Positions 1-9,898 of a stretch of DNA of 64,000 nucleotides are shown here, piece after piece. Within the stretch, counting starts at the first letter, position 1. Every line of letters begins with the position of its first letter. Under the pieces are notes generated by a model. It was not told the DNA's origin. It did no database searches and worked only from the letters and a program-made list of their open reading frames with translations. A program made the translations under genes and the position numbers. Source of the DNA: Microbulbifer flavimaris (GTDB lineage: Bacteria; Pseudomonadota; Gammaproteobacteria; Pseudomonadales; Cellvibrionaceae); assembly GCF_001641755.2 (NCBI RefSeq), contig NZ_LRFG02000002.1, positions 620,001 through 684,000 of the forward strand, given 5' to 3'.

Positions 1-161
1 GTCAGATAGTGGTCGGTAGACAGGCACGGCCACAGACCCTGCCCGGGCTCGCCAGTCTAATCCTCCGCCAGCAGGATTGCCACCAAAAGGCTCAATCGGC
101 GAGAGTTTTTCTCATCAAAAGCGCGATTTCCAAGAAAACATTGCACAGGACCAACAGCACC

Positions 162-836
162 ATGACCCAGGACGAACTGAAGCGCGCCACTGCACGCGCC
201 GCGATCGACTATATCGCCCCCAAACTGGAGGCAGATGGCATCGTCGGCGTCGGCACCGGCTCCACCGCCAACTTCTTTATCGATATGTTGGCGGAGATCA
301 AGGGGCGCTTTGACGGTACTGTGGCCAGTTCAGAGGCCTCCGCGGAGCGCCTCAAGTCCCATGGCATTCCGGTGTACGATCTCAATGCAGTGGATGGTAT
401 CCAGGTCTATGTCGATGGCGCAGACGAGGCCAATGCGGCGCTCGAGCTGATCAAGGGTGGTGGCGCCGCATTGACGCGGGAAAAAATCGTCGCCGCCTGC
501 TCTGATGAATTCGTCTGTATCGCCGACGAGAGCAAGTGGGTACCCGTGCTGGGCACTTTTCCGCTGCCGGTGGAGGTCATCCCCATGGCCCGCTCGCTGG
601 TGGCCCGGGAGATCGTCAAACTGGGTGGCGACCCGATCTACCGACAGGGTGTGACCACGGACAACGGCAATGTCATCCTCGACGTGCACAATCTGCATAT
701 TACCCAGCCCAGGGCCCTGGAAGAGGCAATCAACAACATCACCGGCGTCGTCACCAATGGCCTGTTCGCCCACCGCCCCGCAGACCTCCTGCTGCTGGGC
801 ACCGCCGCAGGAGTCAAGACCTTCACCGCCTCCTGA
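162..836 (+). CDS. rpiA: Ribose-5-phosphate isomerase A
   Basis: Interconverts ribose 5-phosphate and ribulose 5-phosphate in the cytosolic non-oxidative pentose phosphate pathway. The 224-residue product matches RpiA length. It shows the family landmarks in order: GTGST near residue 27 (phosphate binding), DGADE near residue 86, and [11 protein letters not shown] with the catalytic Glu/Lys region near residue 99. The reading frame is open further upstream, from about position 9. I chose ATG 162 because it gives the canonical MTQDELK start and follows an AGGA element at about 147-150. The first 161 bases show no gene I can support; anything upstream would lie outside the window. Confidence 0.97.
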   Translation: MTQDELKRATARAAIDYIAPKLEADGIVGVGTGSTANFFIDMLAEIKGRFDGTVASSEASAERLKSHGIPVYDLNAVDGIQVYVDGADEANAALELIKGGGAALTREKIVAACSDEFVCIADESKWVPVLGTFPLPVEVIPMARSLVAREIVKLGGDPIYRQGVTTDNGNVILDVHNLHITQPRALEEAINNITGVVTNGLFAHRPADLLLLGTAAGVKTFTAS

Positions 837-910
837 GGGCGCCCAGCCCGGGGGCAACGCCTGGCCAAGAGGGCCCATTCACAGACTGAGATTCGCCGGT
901 AGCGAGAGAC

Positions 911-1543
911 ATGCAGCAAAACAATAACAATTGCCCGATCACAAGAGTGCTCCTGTTACTGCTGGCCGGCAGCCTGGCCGGCTGTGCCACCAGTCCGCCA
1001 AGCAACCCGGACGATATCTGCAGTATCTTCCGCGAGAAAAAGGGCTGGTACGGCGCAGCCAAGGATGCAGAGGAAAAGTGGGGGTCCCCGGTGGCTACCA
1101 CCATGGCCTTCCTGCATCAGGAGTCGCGCTTTGTCCACGACGCCAAGCCGCCGCGGACCAGGATTTTGTGGATTTTCCCCGGCCCACGCCCGTCCGACGC
1201 CTACGGCTACTCCCAGGCCCTCGGCACGACCTGGCGCGGATACCAGCGCTCCACTTTCAATTACGGCGCCGACCGCGATGACTTCGACGACGCCATCGAC
1301 TTTGTGGGCTGGTACAACAACACCAGTGCCCGCCAGTGCCGCATACGGCCTGACGATACCTATCACCTGTACCTGGCCTATCACGAGGGCCACGGCGGCT
1401 TTAATCGCCGCAGCTTCCGCAACAAGACCTGGCTCAAGCAGGTGGCCAGGAAAGTCTCCGCGCGATCACAGAAGTACCAGCGGCAACTGGCCAGTTGTGA
1501 AAGCAGTCTCACGCGGCGAAAAAAATTCCTGGGGATTTTCTGA
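911..1543 (+). CDS. Lipoprotein with lytic-transglycosylase (SLT)-like domain
   Basis: Predicted outer-membrane or periplasmic lipoprotein of 210 residues. The N-terminus has a hydrophobic run ending in a lipobox, LAGC, near residue 25. The body resembles a single SLT/lysozyme-like domain: FLHQESRF carries the likely catalytic Glu, AYGYSQAL is the following glycine/tyrosine motif, and YLAYHEGHGG is the later conserved block. Such proteins are expected to cleave or bind peptidoglycan, but this subgroup is uncharacterised. The C-terminus is basic (RRKK). It stands alone, 74 bases after rpiA. The domain call is by motif reading only. Confidence 0.8.
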   Translation: MQQNNNNCPITRVLLLLLAGSLAGCATSPPSNPDDICSIFREKKGWYGAAKDAEEKWGSPVATTMAFLHQESRFVHDAKPPRTRILWIFPGPRPSDAYGYSQALGTTWRGYQRSTFNYGADRDDFDDAIDFVGWYNNTSARQCRIRPDDTYHLYLAYHEGHGGFNRRSFRNKTWLKQVARKVSARSQKYQRQLASCESSLTRRKKFLGIF

Positions 1544-1734
1544 GTCTCAGGAACTCATCGGCATAAGTGGCGCCCAATGACCCATTGGGGGCCTAAAAAC
1601 TGTCTACCCTGACGGGACGAATCCCCACTTTTGCCCGGCAAAAGTCCGGCGTTTGCAGACCTGCCGCAGCGGGCACTCTCGCCATCCCCTAACTTCACCG
1701 AAGCCCAGCCAAAATGCTCCGAGGAGAGACGCCC

Positions 1735-2109
1735 ATGAAAACCTCCCCTATTCTGTTCACGTTCCTGGCACTGCTGTTTGTGATTCCCCTGGCACAGGCC
1801 CAGGGCACCGCGCAGCCCGCTGCTCAGGCAGCGGCGAAATATACCCAGCCGCAACTGGAACAGTTTGCCAACGCCTACCGTTCAATCGTGATATTGAGCC
1901 AGGAGTACGCGCCTAAGCTGAAGGCCGCCGCGGACATCCAGGAGGCCGAGGCCATCAACCAGGAAGCGCAGGGCAAGATGGTCTCCGCGATTCAGGATGC
2001 GGGGCTGTCAAAAGAGGAGTACCAGCAGATCGCCACCAGCCTGAAATCAGACCCATCACTGGTAGAGCGGGTGAACCAGATCCTGCAGGAAAAGTCGGCG
2101 CAGGACTGA
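1735..2109 (+). CDS. DUF4168-domain secreted protein
   Basis: Small exported protein of 124 residues. A signal peptide with a hydrophobic core and an ALAQA-like end (about residues 1-22) is followed by an alanine/glutamine-rich linker. A helical DUF4168-type domain then starts at YTQPQLEQFANAY and runs to the C-terminus. The function of the family is unknown. ATG 1735 is preferred over the in-frame ATG 1714 because a strong SD (GAGGAGAG, 1721-1728) lies seven bases before it and it gives a normal signal peptide. It stands alone between the transglycosylase-like lipoprotein and a convergent small regulator. Confidence 0.85.
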   Translation: MKTSPILFTFLALLFVIPLAQAQGTAQPAAQAAAKYTQPQLEQFANAYRSIVILSQEYAPKLKAAADIQEAEAINQEAQGKMVSAIQDAGLSKEEYQQIATSLKSDPSLVERVNQILQEKSAQD

Positions 2110-2141
2110 CTATTCGGTTTCCGGGAAATATCGTATAGAAA

Positions 2142-2165
2142 AGCCGCGACTCCGGTCGCGGCTCC
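2142..2165 (-). terminator. Terminator of the small winged-helix gene
   Basis: A stem AGCCGCGAC/GTCGCGGCT with a four-base loop. On the minus strand the stem is followed by TTTTCTATA, so it suits the gene ending at 2184. It also sits just after the plus-strand DUF4168 gene, where it has no T-tract. Confidence 0.7.
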
Positions 2166-2183
2166 ATGACGCTTCTACAGTCC

Positions 2184-2495
2184 TCACTCGAGGGTCACGT
2201 CCAGAACCTGGCAGATCTCTGCCAGGTGATCCCGCACCCAGTCCCGATCAAAAGACCCCCAGTCGTGCAGCGTGTAATAGCCGTCGTTGTTACGCACCCC
2301 CTCCTGCACGAACTCCACCTGCGTGCCATGCCCCGGCAGGCCTTTGGCAATAATGTCCTGCACCGTTCGCCGCGGCCAACCCGTCACCTCTTCCAGCGCG
2401 GGGTTGTTCGGCTTTGGCAAAGACTCGATCAGGTGGGCAATCAGCATTCTCCGGCAAATCGTCGGATTCAACTGGCTGGACAGTTCTGCGCTCAT
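2184..2495 (-). CDS. Small winged-helix DNA-binding-type protein
   Basis: A 103-residue cytosolic protein. LIESLPKPNNPALEEVTGWPRRTVQDIIAKGLPG reads as a helix-turn-helix, with TGWPRRTVQDII as the probable recognition helix (about residues 38-50). It is followed by a wing and a DGYYTLHDWGSFDRDW block near the C-terminus. I recognise this as a common gammaproteobacterial small winged-helix family without an established role. It is divergent from the AraC-type gene beginning at 2659, with a 163-base spacer that must hold both promoters. It ends against its own terminator at 2142-2165. Confidence 0.75.
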   Translation of the reverse strand: MSAELSSQLNPTICRRMLIAHLIESLPKPNNPALEEVTGWPRRTVQDIIAKGLPGHGTQVEFVQEGVRNNDGYYTLHDWGSFDRDWVRDHLAEICQVLDVTLE

Positions 2496-2658
2496 TCACG
2501 GCCTCTTGATATCGGTATCCGGATGCGGTCTTTGTACCACAGGGATGCCCCCTCCTCACCTCGCAGGCGCCAAACCTGACTTTCCCGCCCGCATTGCGCA
2601 TAATCCCCTGACTCATCGGCACCAGCGCCGGGATGACAATAACAGCGAGGGCAACGTC

Positions 2659-3693
2659 GTGGATTCCGAAAACGCTACTGTCCCAGTAAAAGAACCGGGC
2701 ATACTTGCCGCCGCCATCCGTGCCCAGTTGGCGGGAGCGGATGCCGCTGGCCTGGACAGCGGCCAGCTGTTGCGCGATGCGGGCATCGACCCGGCGGTGC
2801 TCGACCAGCCCGATGCCCGTCTCGGGCGCGAACAGGTAGCGCGGCTGCTGCGCCTCGAGTGGGATCTGCTCTCCGACGAATCCGGCGGTTTCCTCGCCCG
2901 CCCCTGGCTGCCCGGCACCTTCGCCATGATGGGCCACGCCTGTGTGAGCTGCCCCAACCTCCGCCGCGCCCTGCTGCGATCCAGCCGCTTCATCTCCATG
3001 GTCAGCGACGACCTGCAGATCAAATTGATCGAGGACGGAGAGGAAGCCCGGCTGATGATTCACCACGGCAACCAGAAGAACCTGCCCAACCAGATCTTTG
3101 TAGAGTCCCTGGCGGTTATCTGGCTGCGCTTCTTCAGCTGGCTGATCGATCGCACCATCCTGCTGGAACGCGTTCACCTGGCTTTCCCGCCGCCGGACTA
3201 CAACGAGGACTACAGCGCAATGTTCCCGTGCCGGCACTACTTTCACCAGCAGGAAACCTGCCTGGTATTCAATACCCGTTACCTGCAAATGCCACTGGTG
3301 CGTGACGAGCAGCAACTGAGCGAATTCCTGGGCCGTGCGCCTGAGTGCCTGCTGACACAGTACAAGTCCGACAACAGCTTTACCGGTCGTATACGCCGCA
3401 TGCTGATGGGGCAGCACGGGATCGAAAACCTCTCTCTCGATGATGTCGCCGAGCGACTGTTCACATCGCCGCAAACCCTGCGCCGCCGCCTGAAAGAAGA
3501 GGGCAACAGCTGGCAGGACATCAAGGATTCCGTGCGTCGGGATATGGCGGTTTACCAACTGAAAAAGCAGGAAACGGCGGTGGCCGAAATTGCCGAGCGG
3601 CTGGGCTTTTCCGAACCCAGCGCCTTCAACCGCGCTTTCAAGAAATGGACCGGCCTTGCCCCCGGCGCCTACCGGGAGAAATTCCGCGGCTGA
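2659..3693 (+). CDS. AraC-family transcriptional regulator (Arabinose_bd N-domain)
   Basis: A 344-residue regulator. The N-terminal two-thirds resembles the Arabinose_bd-type effector domain found in OruR/ArgR-like AraC proteins. The C-terminus has two helix-turn-helix motifs: LSLDDVAERLFTSPQTLRRRLKEEG and VAEIAERLGFSEPSAFNRAFKKWTG, the AraC signature. The open frame runs back to 2287 through the divergent gene. The GTG at 2659 is chosen because AGCGAGGG lies eight bases upstream and homologues begin near here. The beta-oxidation cluster at 5.2-11.3 kb is a plausible target, since many members of this subgroup regulate lipid or amino-acid catabolism, but nothing in the sequence proves it. Confidence 0.9.
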   Translation: MDSENATVPVKEPGILAAAIRAQLAGADAAGLDSGQLLRDAGIDPAVLDQPDARLGREQVARLLRLEWDLLSDESGGFLARPWLPGTFAMMGHACVSCPNLRRALLRSSRFISMVSDDLQIKLIEDGEEARLMIHHGNQKNLPNQIFVESLAVIWLRFFSWLIDRTILLERVHLAFPPPDYNEDYSAMFPCRHYFHQQETCLVFNTRYLQMPLVRDEQQLSEFLGRAPECLLTQYKSDNSFTGRIRRMLMGQHGIENLSLDDVAERLFTSPQTLRRRLKEEGNSWQDIKDSVRRDMAVYQLKKQETAVAEIAERLGFSEPSAFNRAFKKWTGLAPGAYREKFRG

Positions 3694-3728
3694 GCGGATT
3701 CACCGCAGGAAGTTAACGTCGCCCAATA

Positions 3729-3760
3729 AAAAATCCCCGCCGTAGCGGGGATCTTTCATT
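3729..3760. terminator. Bidirectional terminator between araC-type and ompA-type genes
   Basis: Stem ATCCCCGC/GCGGGGAT with loop CGTA, preceded by a run of A and followed by CTTTCATT. It can terminate the plus-strand AraC gene and, through the A-run read on the other strand, the convergent OmpA-type gene. Confidence 0.85.
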
Positions 3761-3775
3761 CGCAGGCAATACTTT

Positions 3776-4990
3776 TTACTCGAAGGTCACCACCCGCACC
3801 GTGATTCTGCGGTTGCGCTGTTTGCCCTCGTCGGTGGCGTTATCGGCAACGGGTTTTGCCGAGCCCATCCCGGTAGCAGTAATGCGATTGCCATCGATAC
3901 CCTTGTCAATCAGCATTTGCCGCACCACTTCCGCGCGCTGTTGAGACAGCGCCTGGTTGCGGATCTCGTCACCCTCGCTGGAGGTGTGCCCCTCGATCGC
4001 GACCGTCATACCGCTGCTCTCCTGCAGAATGCTCGCCAGCTCGTTGACGTCGGGAACCGATTCGCTGGTGGGTCGGGCGCTATCCTGGGCAAATTCAATC
4101 GTAAGGGGGAATTCCCGATTTGGGTCCCGGGCATCGCTCTTCAGGTAATCGCGGAAGCTACTGGCGAAACCGTCGCTGCTCGCCTGCCCCTCCATCCGGT
4201 CGCCACTCATGTCGCGGTCTTCACCGGTCATCACCTGTTTTTCCTCGAGTATCACTGCGCTGGGCTCCTCGTCATCCAGCGCCTCCCGCTTGGCACACAT
4301 GTTCAATGCGTAGAGCGCGGCGAGCGCAATGAGAATTGGCCAGAACCATTTGGCAAAACCGGAACGGCCCGACTCCGCCTTTCTGACTTTCTGTGGACGG
4401 GGTTCCAGCGGCTCTGTGTGACCGTGGGTTTCCAGCGATGCACCCAGATTGCTGAAATCACTCACGCCGATTTCTTTCAGAAGGCCATCGGGAATCTTGT
4501 CCTTGATGTATTCCTTCTGACCGAACAGGAACGAGGCCAGGCCGCTGACATCGAGGTTCTTGCTCTTGACCAGTTTACCCAATAGTGACATCGCTACCGG
4601 CCCCAGCAGCTTCATCAGGCCACTACCGGTCTTGCCGTCCAGGTTGAGGGCGCCGGCGAGCAAGTCTACGGCGTTATTGGACTTGCCACCGAACAGCACG
4701 TCGAGGAGGCCCGCCCCCTTTTCCTGCAGATTGCTTACCCTGGCGGGATCCTGAAAAACATCAGAAATGGAAGAAAAGTCGAAGTCCTCGCTTTCCGTCA
4801 CATGCTTGAAAACACTGGCCATTCCGGCCTTGCTGGTGGCCTTATTCAGCATGCCGGCAAGGAGGGTGGAACCACCGGTCCTGACTGCCTCCTGTTGCTG
4901 GTCCCCGGGCAACCCGATGGCGTTACCCAATGCCTCCAGCCCCTTGGAACCCAATTGGTTCAGGGCCATATCCAGGAAATTATCAGCCAT
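3776..4990 (-). CDS. DUF937-OmpA domain membrane protein
   Basis: A 404-residue protein with three parts. Residues about 1-180 are a DUF937-like helical repeat region (NQLGSKGLEALGNAIGL, then LLDVLFGG and LLAGALNL). One membrane segment follows near residue 215 (FWPILIALAALYALNMC). The C-terminus is an OmpA/MotB-type peptidoglycan-binding domain with FAQDSARP, IEGHTSSEGDE, LSQQRAEVV and RNRRITVRV. The predicted topology is a cytosolic N-terminus with the OmpA domain in the periplasm tethering to peptidoglycan. This resembles the YidB-like/OmpA fusions of other proteobacteria. Function is unknown. It is convergent with the AraC gene and divergent from the thiolase. Confidence 0.88.
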   Translation of the reverse strand: MADNFLDMALNQLGSKGLEALGNAIGLPGDQQQEAVRTGGSTLLAGMLNKATSKAGMASVFKHVTESEDFDFSSISDVFQDPARVSNLQEKGAGLLDVLFGGKSNNAVDLLAGALNLDGKTGSGLMKLLGPVAMSLLGKLVKSKNLDVSGLASFLFGQKEYIKDKIPDGLLKEIGVSDFSNLGASLETHGHTEPLEPRPQKVRKAESGRSGFAKWFWPILIALAALYALNMCAKREALDDEEPSAVILEEKQVMTGEDRDMSGDRMEGQASSDGFASSFRDYLKSDARDPNREFPLTIEFAQDSARPTSESVPDVNELASILQESSGMTVAIEGHTSSEGDEIRNQALSQQRAEVVRQMLIDKGIDGNRITATGMGSAKPVADNATDEGKQRNRRITVRVVTFE

Positions 4991-5252
4991 GATGCAACCT
5001 CGTCGCTTAAAACCTCTAAACCACTTCCATCAGTGTAAGACAGGGTGGCAGCACACTTAGTCCTTATCTGAATAAGAAGCTCGTACACTGTTCCTCCAGG
5101 CTCTGCAGCGTCGCTCTATTGTTCTAACGGAGATTTACGCGCCGCAAGCGGATCCGGTGCCCCGGTGTCACCGGTGCTGTCGCCTTTGATCATTGCGGGG
5201 GGCACTCGCCCAGCTATGTTAGGGACACAAACAGAATAAAGAGGCTGCAACC

Positions 5253-6461
5253 ATGACCCGAGAAGCGTTTATCTACGACGCGATCCGCACCCCACGCGGC
5301 AAGGGCAAACCCGGCGGTGCACTGTACGAGGTGAAGCCGGTTACCCTGCTATCCAGCCTGCTGCGGGAGCTGCAGAGCAGAAACCAGTTTGAAACCGCCA
5401 CCGTCGACGACGTGGTAATGGGCTGCGTCACCCCGGTCGGTGACCAGGGTGCGGACATTGCCAAGACTGCCGCGCTGGCCGCCGGCTGGGACTGGGATAA
5501 CGGCGGCGTGACTTTGAACCGTTTCTGCGCCTCCGGCGCCGAGGCGGTCAACCTGGCGGCGGCCAAGATCCGTTCCGGCTGGGAGGAGCTGATCGTTGCC
5601 GGTGGTGTGGAATCCATGTCCCGCGTACCGATGGGCAGCGACGGCGGCGCCTGGGCGGCGGATCCACGCACGGCGCTGGATACCGGCTTCGCCCCGCAGG
5701 GGATCGGTGCCGACCTGATTGCCACCCTGGCCGGTTTCAGCCGCGAGGATGTAGATGCCTTCGCACTTGCCTCCCAGCAAAAAGCCAGCGCCGCCTGGTC
5801 GCGCAACGCCTTTGAATGTTCGGTTGTCCCGGTGCGCGACCAGAACGGACTGCTGATTCTCGATCGGGACGAGTTGGTGCGCCCGGACACCTCCATGGAG
5901 GGCCTCGCACAGCTGAGGCCGGCCTTTGCCGGTATCGGCGAATTCGGCTTTGATGCCGTGGCCCGCCAGCGTTACCCGCAGGTGGAGCGTATTAATCACG
6001 TGCATACCGCCGGCAATTCTTCCGGCATCGTCGACGGCGCCGCCGCGCTGCTGGTAGGCAGTGAGGAAGCCGGTCAGCGCCTGAACCTGAAGCCCCGCGC
6101 GAGAGTCGTCTCTGCCGCCGTGGTGGGCACCGATCCCACCATCATGCTCACCGGCCCCGCACCGGCCACCCGCAAAGCCCTGAAGCTGGCGGGCCTCAGG
6201 GCCGAGGACATCGACCTGTTTGAGGTCAACGAGGCCTTTGCCGCGGTTGTCATGCGCTTCCAGCGGGAACTGGATGTGGATCCGGAGCGGATCAACGTCA
6301 ACGGCGGCTCCATCGCCATGGGTCATCCCCTCGGCGCCACCGGCGCCATACTGATCGGCACCCTGCTGGACGAACTGGAACAGCGCCGGGACCGCTACGG
6401 GCTGGTGACGCTGTGCGTCGGCGGCGGTATGGGTGTGGCCACCATCATTGAACGGTTATAG
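5253..6461 (+). CDS. Acetyl-CoA acetyltransferase / 3-ketoacyl-CoA thiolase
   Basis: Thiolytic cleavage of 3-ketoacyl-CoA, the last step of beta-oxidation; the reverse reaction condenses acetyl-CoA. The 402-residue length is typical. The nucleophilic cysteine is in NRFCASG (near residue 90), the acid/base regions are EVNEAFA and [15 protein letters not shown], and the C-terminal cysteine motif is CVGGGMG. The start has an SD-like AAAGAGG upstream. It leads a four-gene cluster, with the next gene 15 bases away. The chain-length preference cannot be told from the sequence. Confidence 0.95.
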   Translation: MTREAFIYDAIRTPRGKGKPGGALYEVKPVTLLSSLLRELQSRNQFETATVDDVVMGCVTPVGDQGADIAKTAALAAGWDWDNGGVTLNRFCASGAEAVNLAAAKIRSGWEELIVAGGVESMSRVPMGSDGGAWAADPRTALDTGFAPQGIGADLIATLAGFSREDVDAFALASQQKASAAWSRNAFECSVVPVRDQNGLLILDRDELVRPDTSMEGLAQLRPAFAGIGEFGFDAVARQRYPQVERINHVHTAGNSSGIVDGAAALLVGSEEAGQRLNLKPRARVVSAAVVGTDPTIMLTGPAPATRKALKLAGLRAEDIDLFEVNEAFAAVVMRFQRELDVDPERINVNGGSIAMGHPLGATGAILIGTLLDELEQRRDRYGLVTLCVGGGMGVATIIERL

Positions 6462-6476
6462 GCGGGGGAAAAGAAT

Positions 6477-8636
6477 ATGAAATCCATTTGCATTGAAAAA
6501 GACAGTGACAATATCGTCCACCTGGTCCTCGACAATCCCAACGCTTCCGCCAACGTGATGGACGGCGACTTTACCGACTCCCTGCGTGAGGCGGTCAAGC
6601 AACTGCAGGGCGAGGACTACCGGGGCATTATCCTGCGCTCGGCCAAATCCACTTTCTTCGCCGGCGGCGATCTCAACGGTCTCTATGCGGCCAGGCGTGA
6701 GGATGCCGAGGCGTTTTTCCACGAATGCGAGGCGCTGAAGGCAGACCTGCGCTGGCTGGAAACCCAGGGCAAGCCCGTGGTGGCCGCCATCAACGGCGCC
6801 GCGCTCGGCGGTGGCTGGGAACTGGCCCTTTCCTGCCACCATCGCATCGCCCTCGACGACCGCAAGGTGAAAATCGGGTTACCGGAGGTGACCCTCGGCC
6901 TGCTGCCCGGCGGTGGTGGCTGTGTGCGCATGCCGCGACTGCTGGGCCTGCAAAACGCCCTGCCCTACCTGATGGAAGGCAAGCAGGTGAGCCCGCAGCA
7001 GGCCCTGGACGCAGGCCTGATTCACCAGCTGGCGGCCAGCCCGGAAGAGCTGCTCGACCACGCCCGCGCCTTTGTGCTGGCCAATAGCGAAAGCGACGAT
7101 CCGGTCCTGCAACCCTGGGACCAGCGCGGTTATCGCATGCCCGGCGGCGATCCGCGCAATCCGAAAAATGCGCAACTGTTAGCAGCGGCCCCGGCGATGC
7201 TGGTTGAGAAAACCAGGGGCTGTTTCCCCGCGCCCGAGGCCATTCTCAGTGTGGCGGTGGAGGGTGCGCAGGTGGACTTCGAGACCGCCACCCGCATCGA
7301 GTCCCGCTACTTCGTCGAGCTGGCCTGCGGCCAGGTGGCCAAAAACATGATCGGCACCTTCTGGTTCGGCCTCAACGCCATCAAGGCCGGCGCCTCGCTG
7401 CCGGAATCGGTGCGCAACATGAAGACGGACCCGGTGAAAAGGATCGGCGTCCTCGGTGCGGGCATGATGGGAGCGGGGATCGCCTATGCCTGTGCCAGCA
7501 AGGGCGTCGAGGTGGTTCTCAAGGATGTGTCGATGGAAGCGGCGGAGAAGGGCAAGGGCTATACGGAGAAATCCCTGCAGAAGCGCCTCGCCCGCGGTCG
7601 TATGGACCAGGCGCGTATGGACGCGATACTCGGCCGCATCCAGCCCACGGATAAGGCAAGCGATCTCGACGGTTGCGAACTGGTAATCGAGGCGGTGTTC
7701 GAGGATCGCAAACTCAAAGCCAAAGTCACTGAAGAAACCGAGGCCGTACTGGCCGGGAGCGCCCTGTTTGCCTCCAACACCTCCACCCTGCCCATCACCG
7801 GGCTGGCGGAGGCGTCGAAAAGACCGGCGCAATTTATCGGTCTGCACTTCTTTTCCCCGGCGGAGAAAATGCCGCTGGTGGAAATCATCTGCGGGGACCA
7901 GACCAGTGAGGAAACCCTGGGCCGCGCTTATGCTTTTGTGCTGCAGATCGGCAAGACGCCCATTGTGGTCAACGACAGCCGTGGCTTTTTCACGTCGCGG
8001 GTTTTCGGTTGCTTCACCAACGAGGGTATCGCCATGCTCGGTGAGGGCGTGAACCCCGCCACCATTGAAAGCGCCGCCGCCCAGGCGGGCTTCCCTGTCG
8101 GACCGCTGGCGGTCAGCGACGAAGTGTCTCTCACCCTGATGAGCAAGATCCGCCAGCAGACCATTGCGGACCTCGAAGCCGAGGGCAAGAGTGCGCCCTC
8201 CCATCCGGCAGATAAGGTCATCGACCATATGCTGGAAGTGGGCCGCGCCGGCAAGGCTGCCGGGGGCGGCTTCTACAGCTACCCTGAGGACGGGCCAAAA
8301 CACCTGTGGAAGGGGCTGGCAAGGGAATTCCCGTCGGAAGAGCAACCACCGTTTGAGGACGTGTGCGAACGACTGCTGTTTGCCATGGCCGTGGAGACCA
8401 TCCGCTGCTACGAGGAAGGCGTGTTGCGCAGCGTGCGCGAGGCCAATATCGGTTCCATTTTCGGTATCGGTTTCCCACCATGGACCGGTGGTGCGCTGCA
8501 GTACGTCAACCAATATGGGCCGGCAGAATTCGCCGCACGCGCGCGGGAACTGGCCAGCCGCTACGGCGACCGCTTCAACCCTCCGGCGCTGCTGCGTCAG
8601 CTGGAGGAATCCGGCCAGCACCTTGCCGACGAATAA
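6477..8636 (+). CDS. FadB/FadJ-type enoyl-CoA hydratase / 3-hydroxyacyl-CoA dehydrogenase
   Basis: A 719-residue bifunctional beta-oxidation enzyme. N-terminal crotonase domain (about 1-190): the oxyanion-hole glycines are in FFAGGDL, and the acid residues are in GGGWELALSC and LPEVTLGLLPGGGG. A linker follows. The NAD-binding 3-hydroxyacyl-CoA dehydrogenase domain begins at IGVLGAGMMGAGIA (about 323). The catalytic His is in GLHFFSPAEKMPLVE, followed by NDSRGFFTSR. The length matches the FadB alpha subunit. It lies immediately after the thiolase, which would supply the beta-type activity. It probably forms the trifunctional-like complex with that enzyme, by family knowledge. Confidence 0.95.
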   Translation: MKSICIEKDSDNIVHLVLDNPNASANVMDGDFTDSLREAVKQLQGEDYRGIILRSAKSTFFAGGDLNGLYAARREDAEAFFHECEALKADLRWLETQGKPVVAAINGAALGGGWELALSCHHRIALDDRKVKIGLPEVTLGLLPGGGGCVRMPRLLGLQNALPYLMEGKQVSPQQALDAGLIHQLAASPEELLDHARAFVLANSESDDPVLQPWDQRGYRMPGGDPRNPKNAQLLAAAPAMLVEKTRGCFPAPEAILSVAVEGAQVDFETATRIESRYFVELACGQVAKNMIGTFWFGLNAIKAGASLPESVRNMKTDPVKRIGVLGAGMMGAGIAYACASKGVEVVLKDVSMEAAEKGKGYTEKSLQKRLARGRMDQARMDAILGRIQPTDKASDLDGCELVIEAVFEDRKLKAKVTEETEAVLAGSALFASNTSTLPITGLAEASKRPAQFIGLHFFSPAEKMPLVEIICGDQTSEETLGRAYAFVLQIGKTPIVVNDSRGFFTSRVFGCFTNEGIAMLGEGVNPATIESAAAQAGFPVGPLAVSDEVSLTLMSKIRQQTIADLEAEGKSAPSHPADKVIDHMLEVGRAGKAAGGGFYSYPEDGPKHLWKGLAREFPSEEQPPFEDVCERLLFAMAVETIRCYEEGVLRSVREANIGSIFGIGFPPWTGGALQYVNQYGPAEFAARARELASRYGDRFNPPALLRQLEESGQHLADE

Positions 8637-8699
8637 ACACAAGATAACGGACAAAACCGGAGGGGCCGCACCGTGGCCCCGCAACTGTGGAGAACAGCG

Positions 8700-9848
8700 A
8701 TGATCCCGAGAACCGTCTTCACCGAGGAGCACGAACAGTTCCGCGATACCGTGCGCAAGTTTCTGGAACATGAGGTTGCTCCCCACCATGCCCAGTGGGA
8801 AAAAGAGGGTCAGGTAGACCGCACCCTGTGGACCAAGGCTGGCGAGATGGGTTTTCTGTGTCCGCAGGCACCAGAGGCTTTCGGTGGCCTGGAACTGGAC
8901 TTCGGCTACAACGCCATTGTCGACGAGGAGATTGGCCGCACCGGCTTCACCGGTATTGGCTGGGGCCTGCACTCCGATATCGCCGTGCCCTACATCGTCA
9001 ACTACGGCACCGATGAACAGAAGGACAAATACCTGCGCCGCTGTATCAGCGGAGAGGTCGTCACCGCCATCGCCATGACTGAACCGGGTACCGGTTCCGA
9101 CCTGCAGAGTGTACGCACCACCGCCGTGCGCAACGGCGATCACTATGTGCTGAACGGCTCCAAGACTTTCATTACCAACGGCCAGCATGCCGACCTGGTG
9201 ATTGTGGTGGCCAAGACCGATCCCAACGCCGGTGCCGCCGGAGTGAGCCTGCTGCTGGTGGAAGCAGACAGCCCCGGATTCAAGAAAGGCACCAACCTGG
9301 ACAAGGTGGGCATGAAAGCCCAGGACACCTCGGAGTTGTTCTTCGACGACGTGCGTGTACCGGCAGAGAACCTGCTTGGCGCCGAGGGCCAGGGCTTTAT
9401 CTACCTGATGCAGGAATTGCCGCAGGAACGGCTCAGCGTCGCCATCAGCGCCATCGCCAACGCGGAGGCCGCCCTGGGCTGGACTGTGGATTATGTGAAA
9501 GAACGCAAGGCGTTCGGTCGCCCGGTTTCCAGCTTCCAGAATACCCAGTTCAAGCTGGCGGAGCTCTCCAGTGAATGCACGGCCATGCGTGTGTTTGTGG
9601 ACCGCTGCCTGGAGCTGCACTATAGCAAGCAACTGGATGTGGCCACCGCCGCCAAAGCCAAACTGCTGGCCACAGATTTCCAGTGCAAACTGCTGGACGA
9701 GTGCGTACAGCTGCACGGTGGTTATGGCTACATGTGGGAATACCCCATCGCCCGCGCCTGGGCCGACGCCCGCGTGCAGCGCATTTACGCCGGCACCAAC
9801 GAGATCATGAAGCTGATTATCTCGCGGGAAATGCTCAAAGACGGTTAA
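8700..9848 (+). CDS. Acyl-CoA dehydrogenase, long-chain type
   Basis: FAD-dependent alpha,beta-dehydrogenation of acyl-CoA, the first beta-oxidation step, passing electrons to ETF. The 382-residue product has the FAD/substrate motifs AMTEPGTGSDL and the C-terminal HGGYGYMWEYPIARAWADAR. It ends in IYAGTNEIMK rather than the YEGT of medium-chain enzymes. The catalytic Glu is therefore probably on the earlier helix, as in LCAD and isovaleryl-CoA types. A GTG at 8673 is in frame, but ATG 8700 has the better SD (GGAGA, 8689-8693). It is the third gene of the cluster. Confidence 0.94.
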   Translation: MIPRTVFTEEHEQFRDTVRKFLEHEVAPHHAQWEKEGQVDRTLWTKAGEMGFLCPQAPEAFGGLELDFGYNAIVDEEIGRTGFTGIGWGLHSDIAVPYIVNYGTDEQKDKYLRRCISGEVVTAIAMTEPGTGSDLQSVRTTAVRNGDHYVLNGSKTFITNGQHADLVIVVAKTDPNAGAAGVSLLLVEADSPGFKKGTNLDKVGMKAQDTSELFFDDVRVPAENLLGAEGQGFIYLMQELPQERLSVAISAIANAEAALGWTVDYVKERKAFGRPVSSFQNTQFKLAELSSECTAMRVFVDRCLELHYSKQLDVATAAKAKLLATDFQCKLLDECVQLHGGYGYMWEYPIARAWADARVQRIYAGTNEIMKLIISREMLKDG

Positions 9849-9898
9849 TACCGTCCGCAGTGATCTAAAGGTGAAGACCAGGTTTCGCAATACACCAA

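Noticed and set aside
9-161. Extended N-terminus for rpiA starting at about position 9
   Set aside because: Homologues begin at the MTQDELK position and the extension has no SD or conserved sequence.
2287-2658. Longer AraC start through the small winged-helix gene
   Set aside because: It would overlap a real divergent gene and has no SD; GTG 2659 has one.
2290-3558. 422-codon minus-strand frame opposite the AraC gene
   Set aside because: Shadow of the AraC gene, with no domain and no plausible start context.
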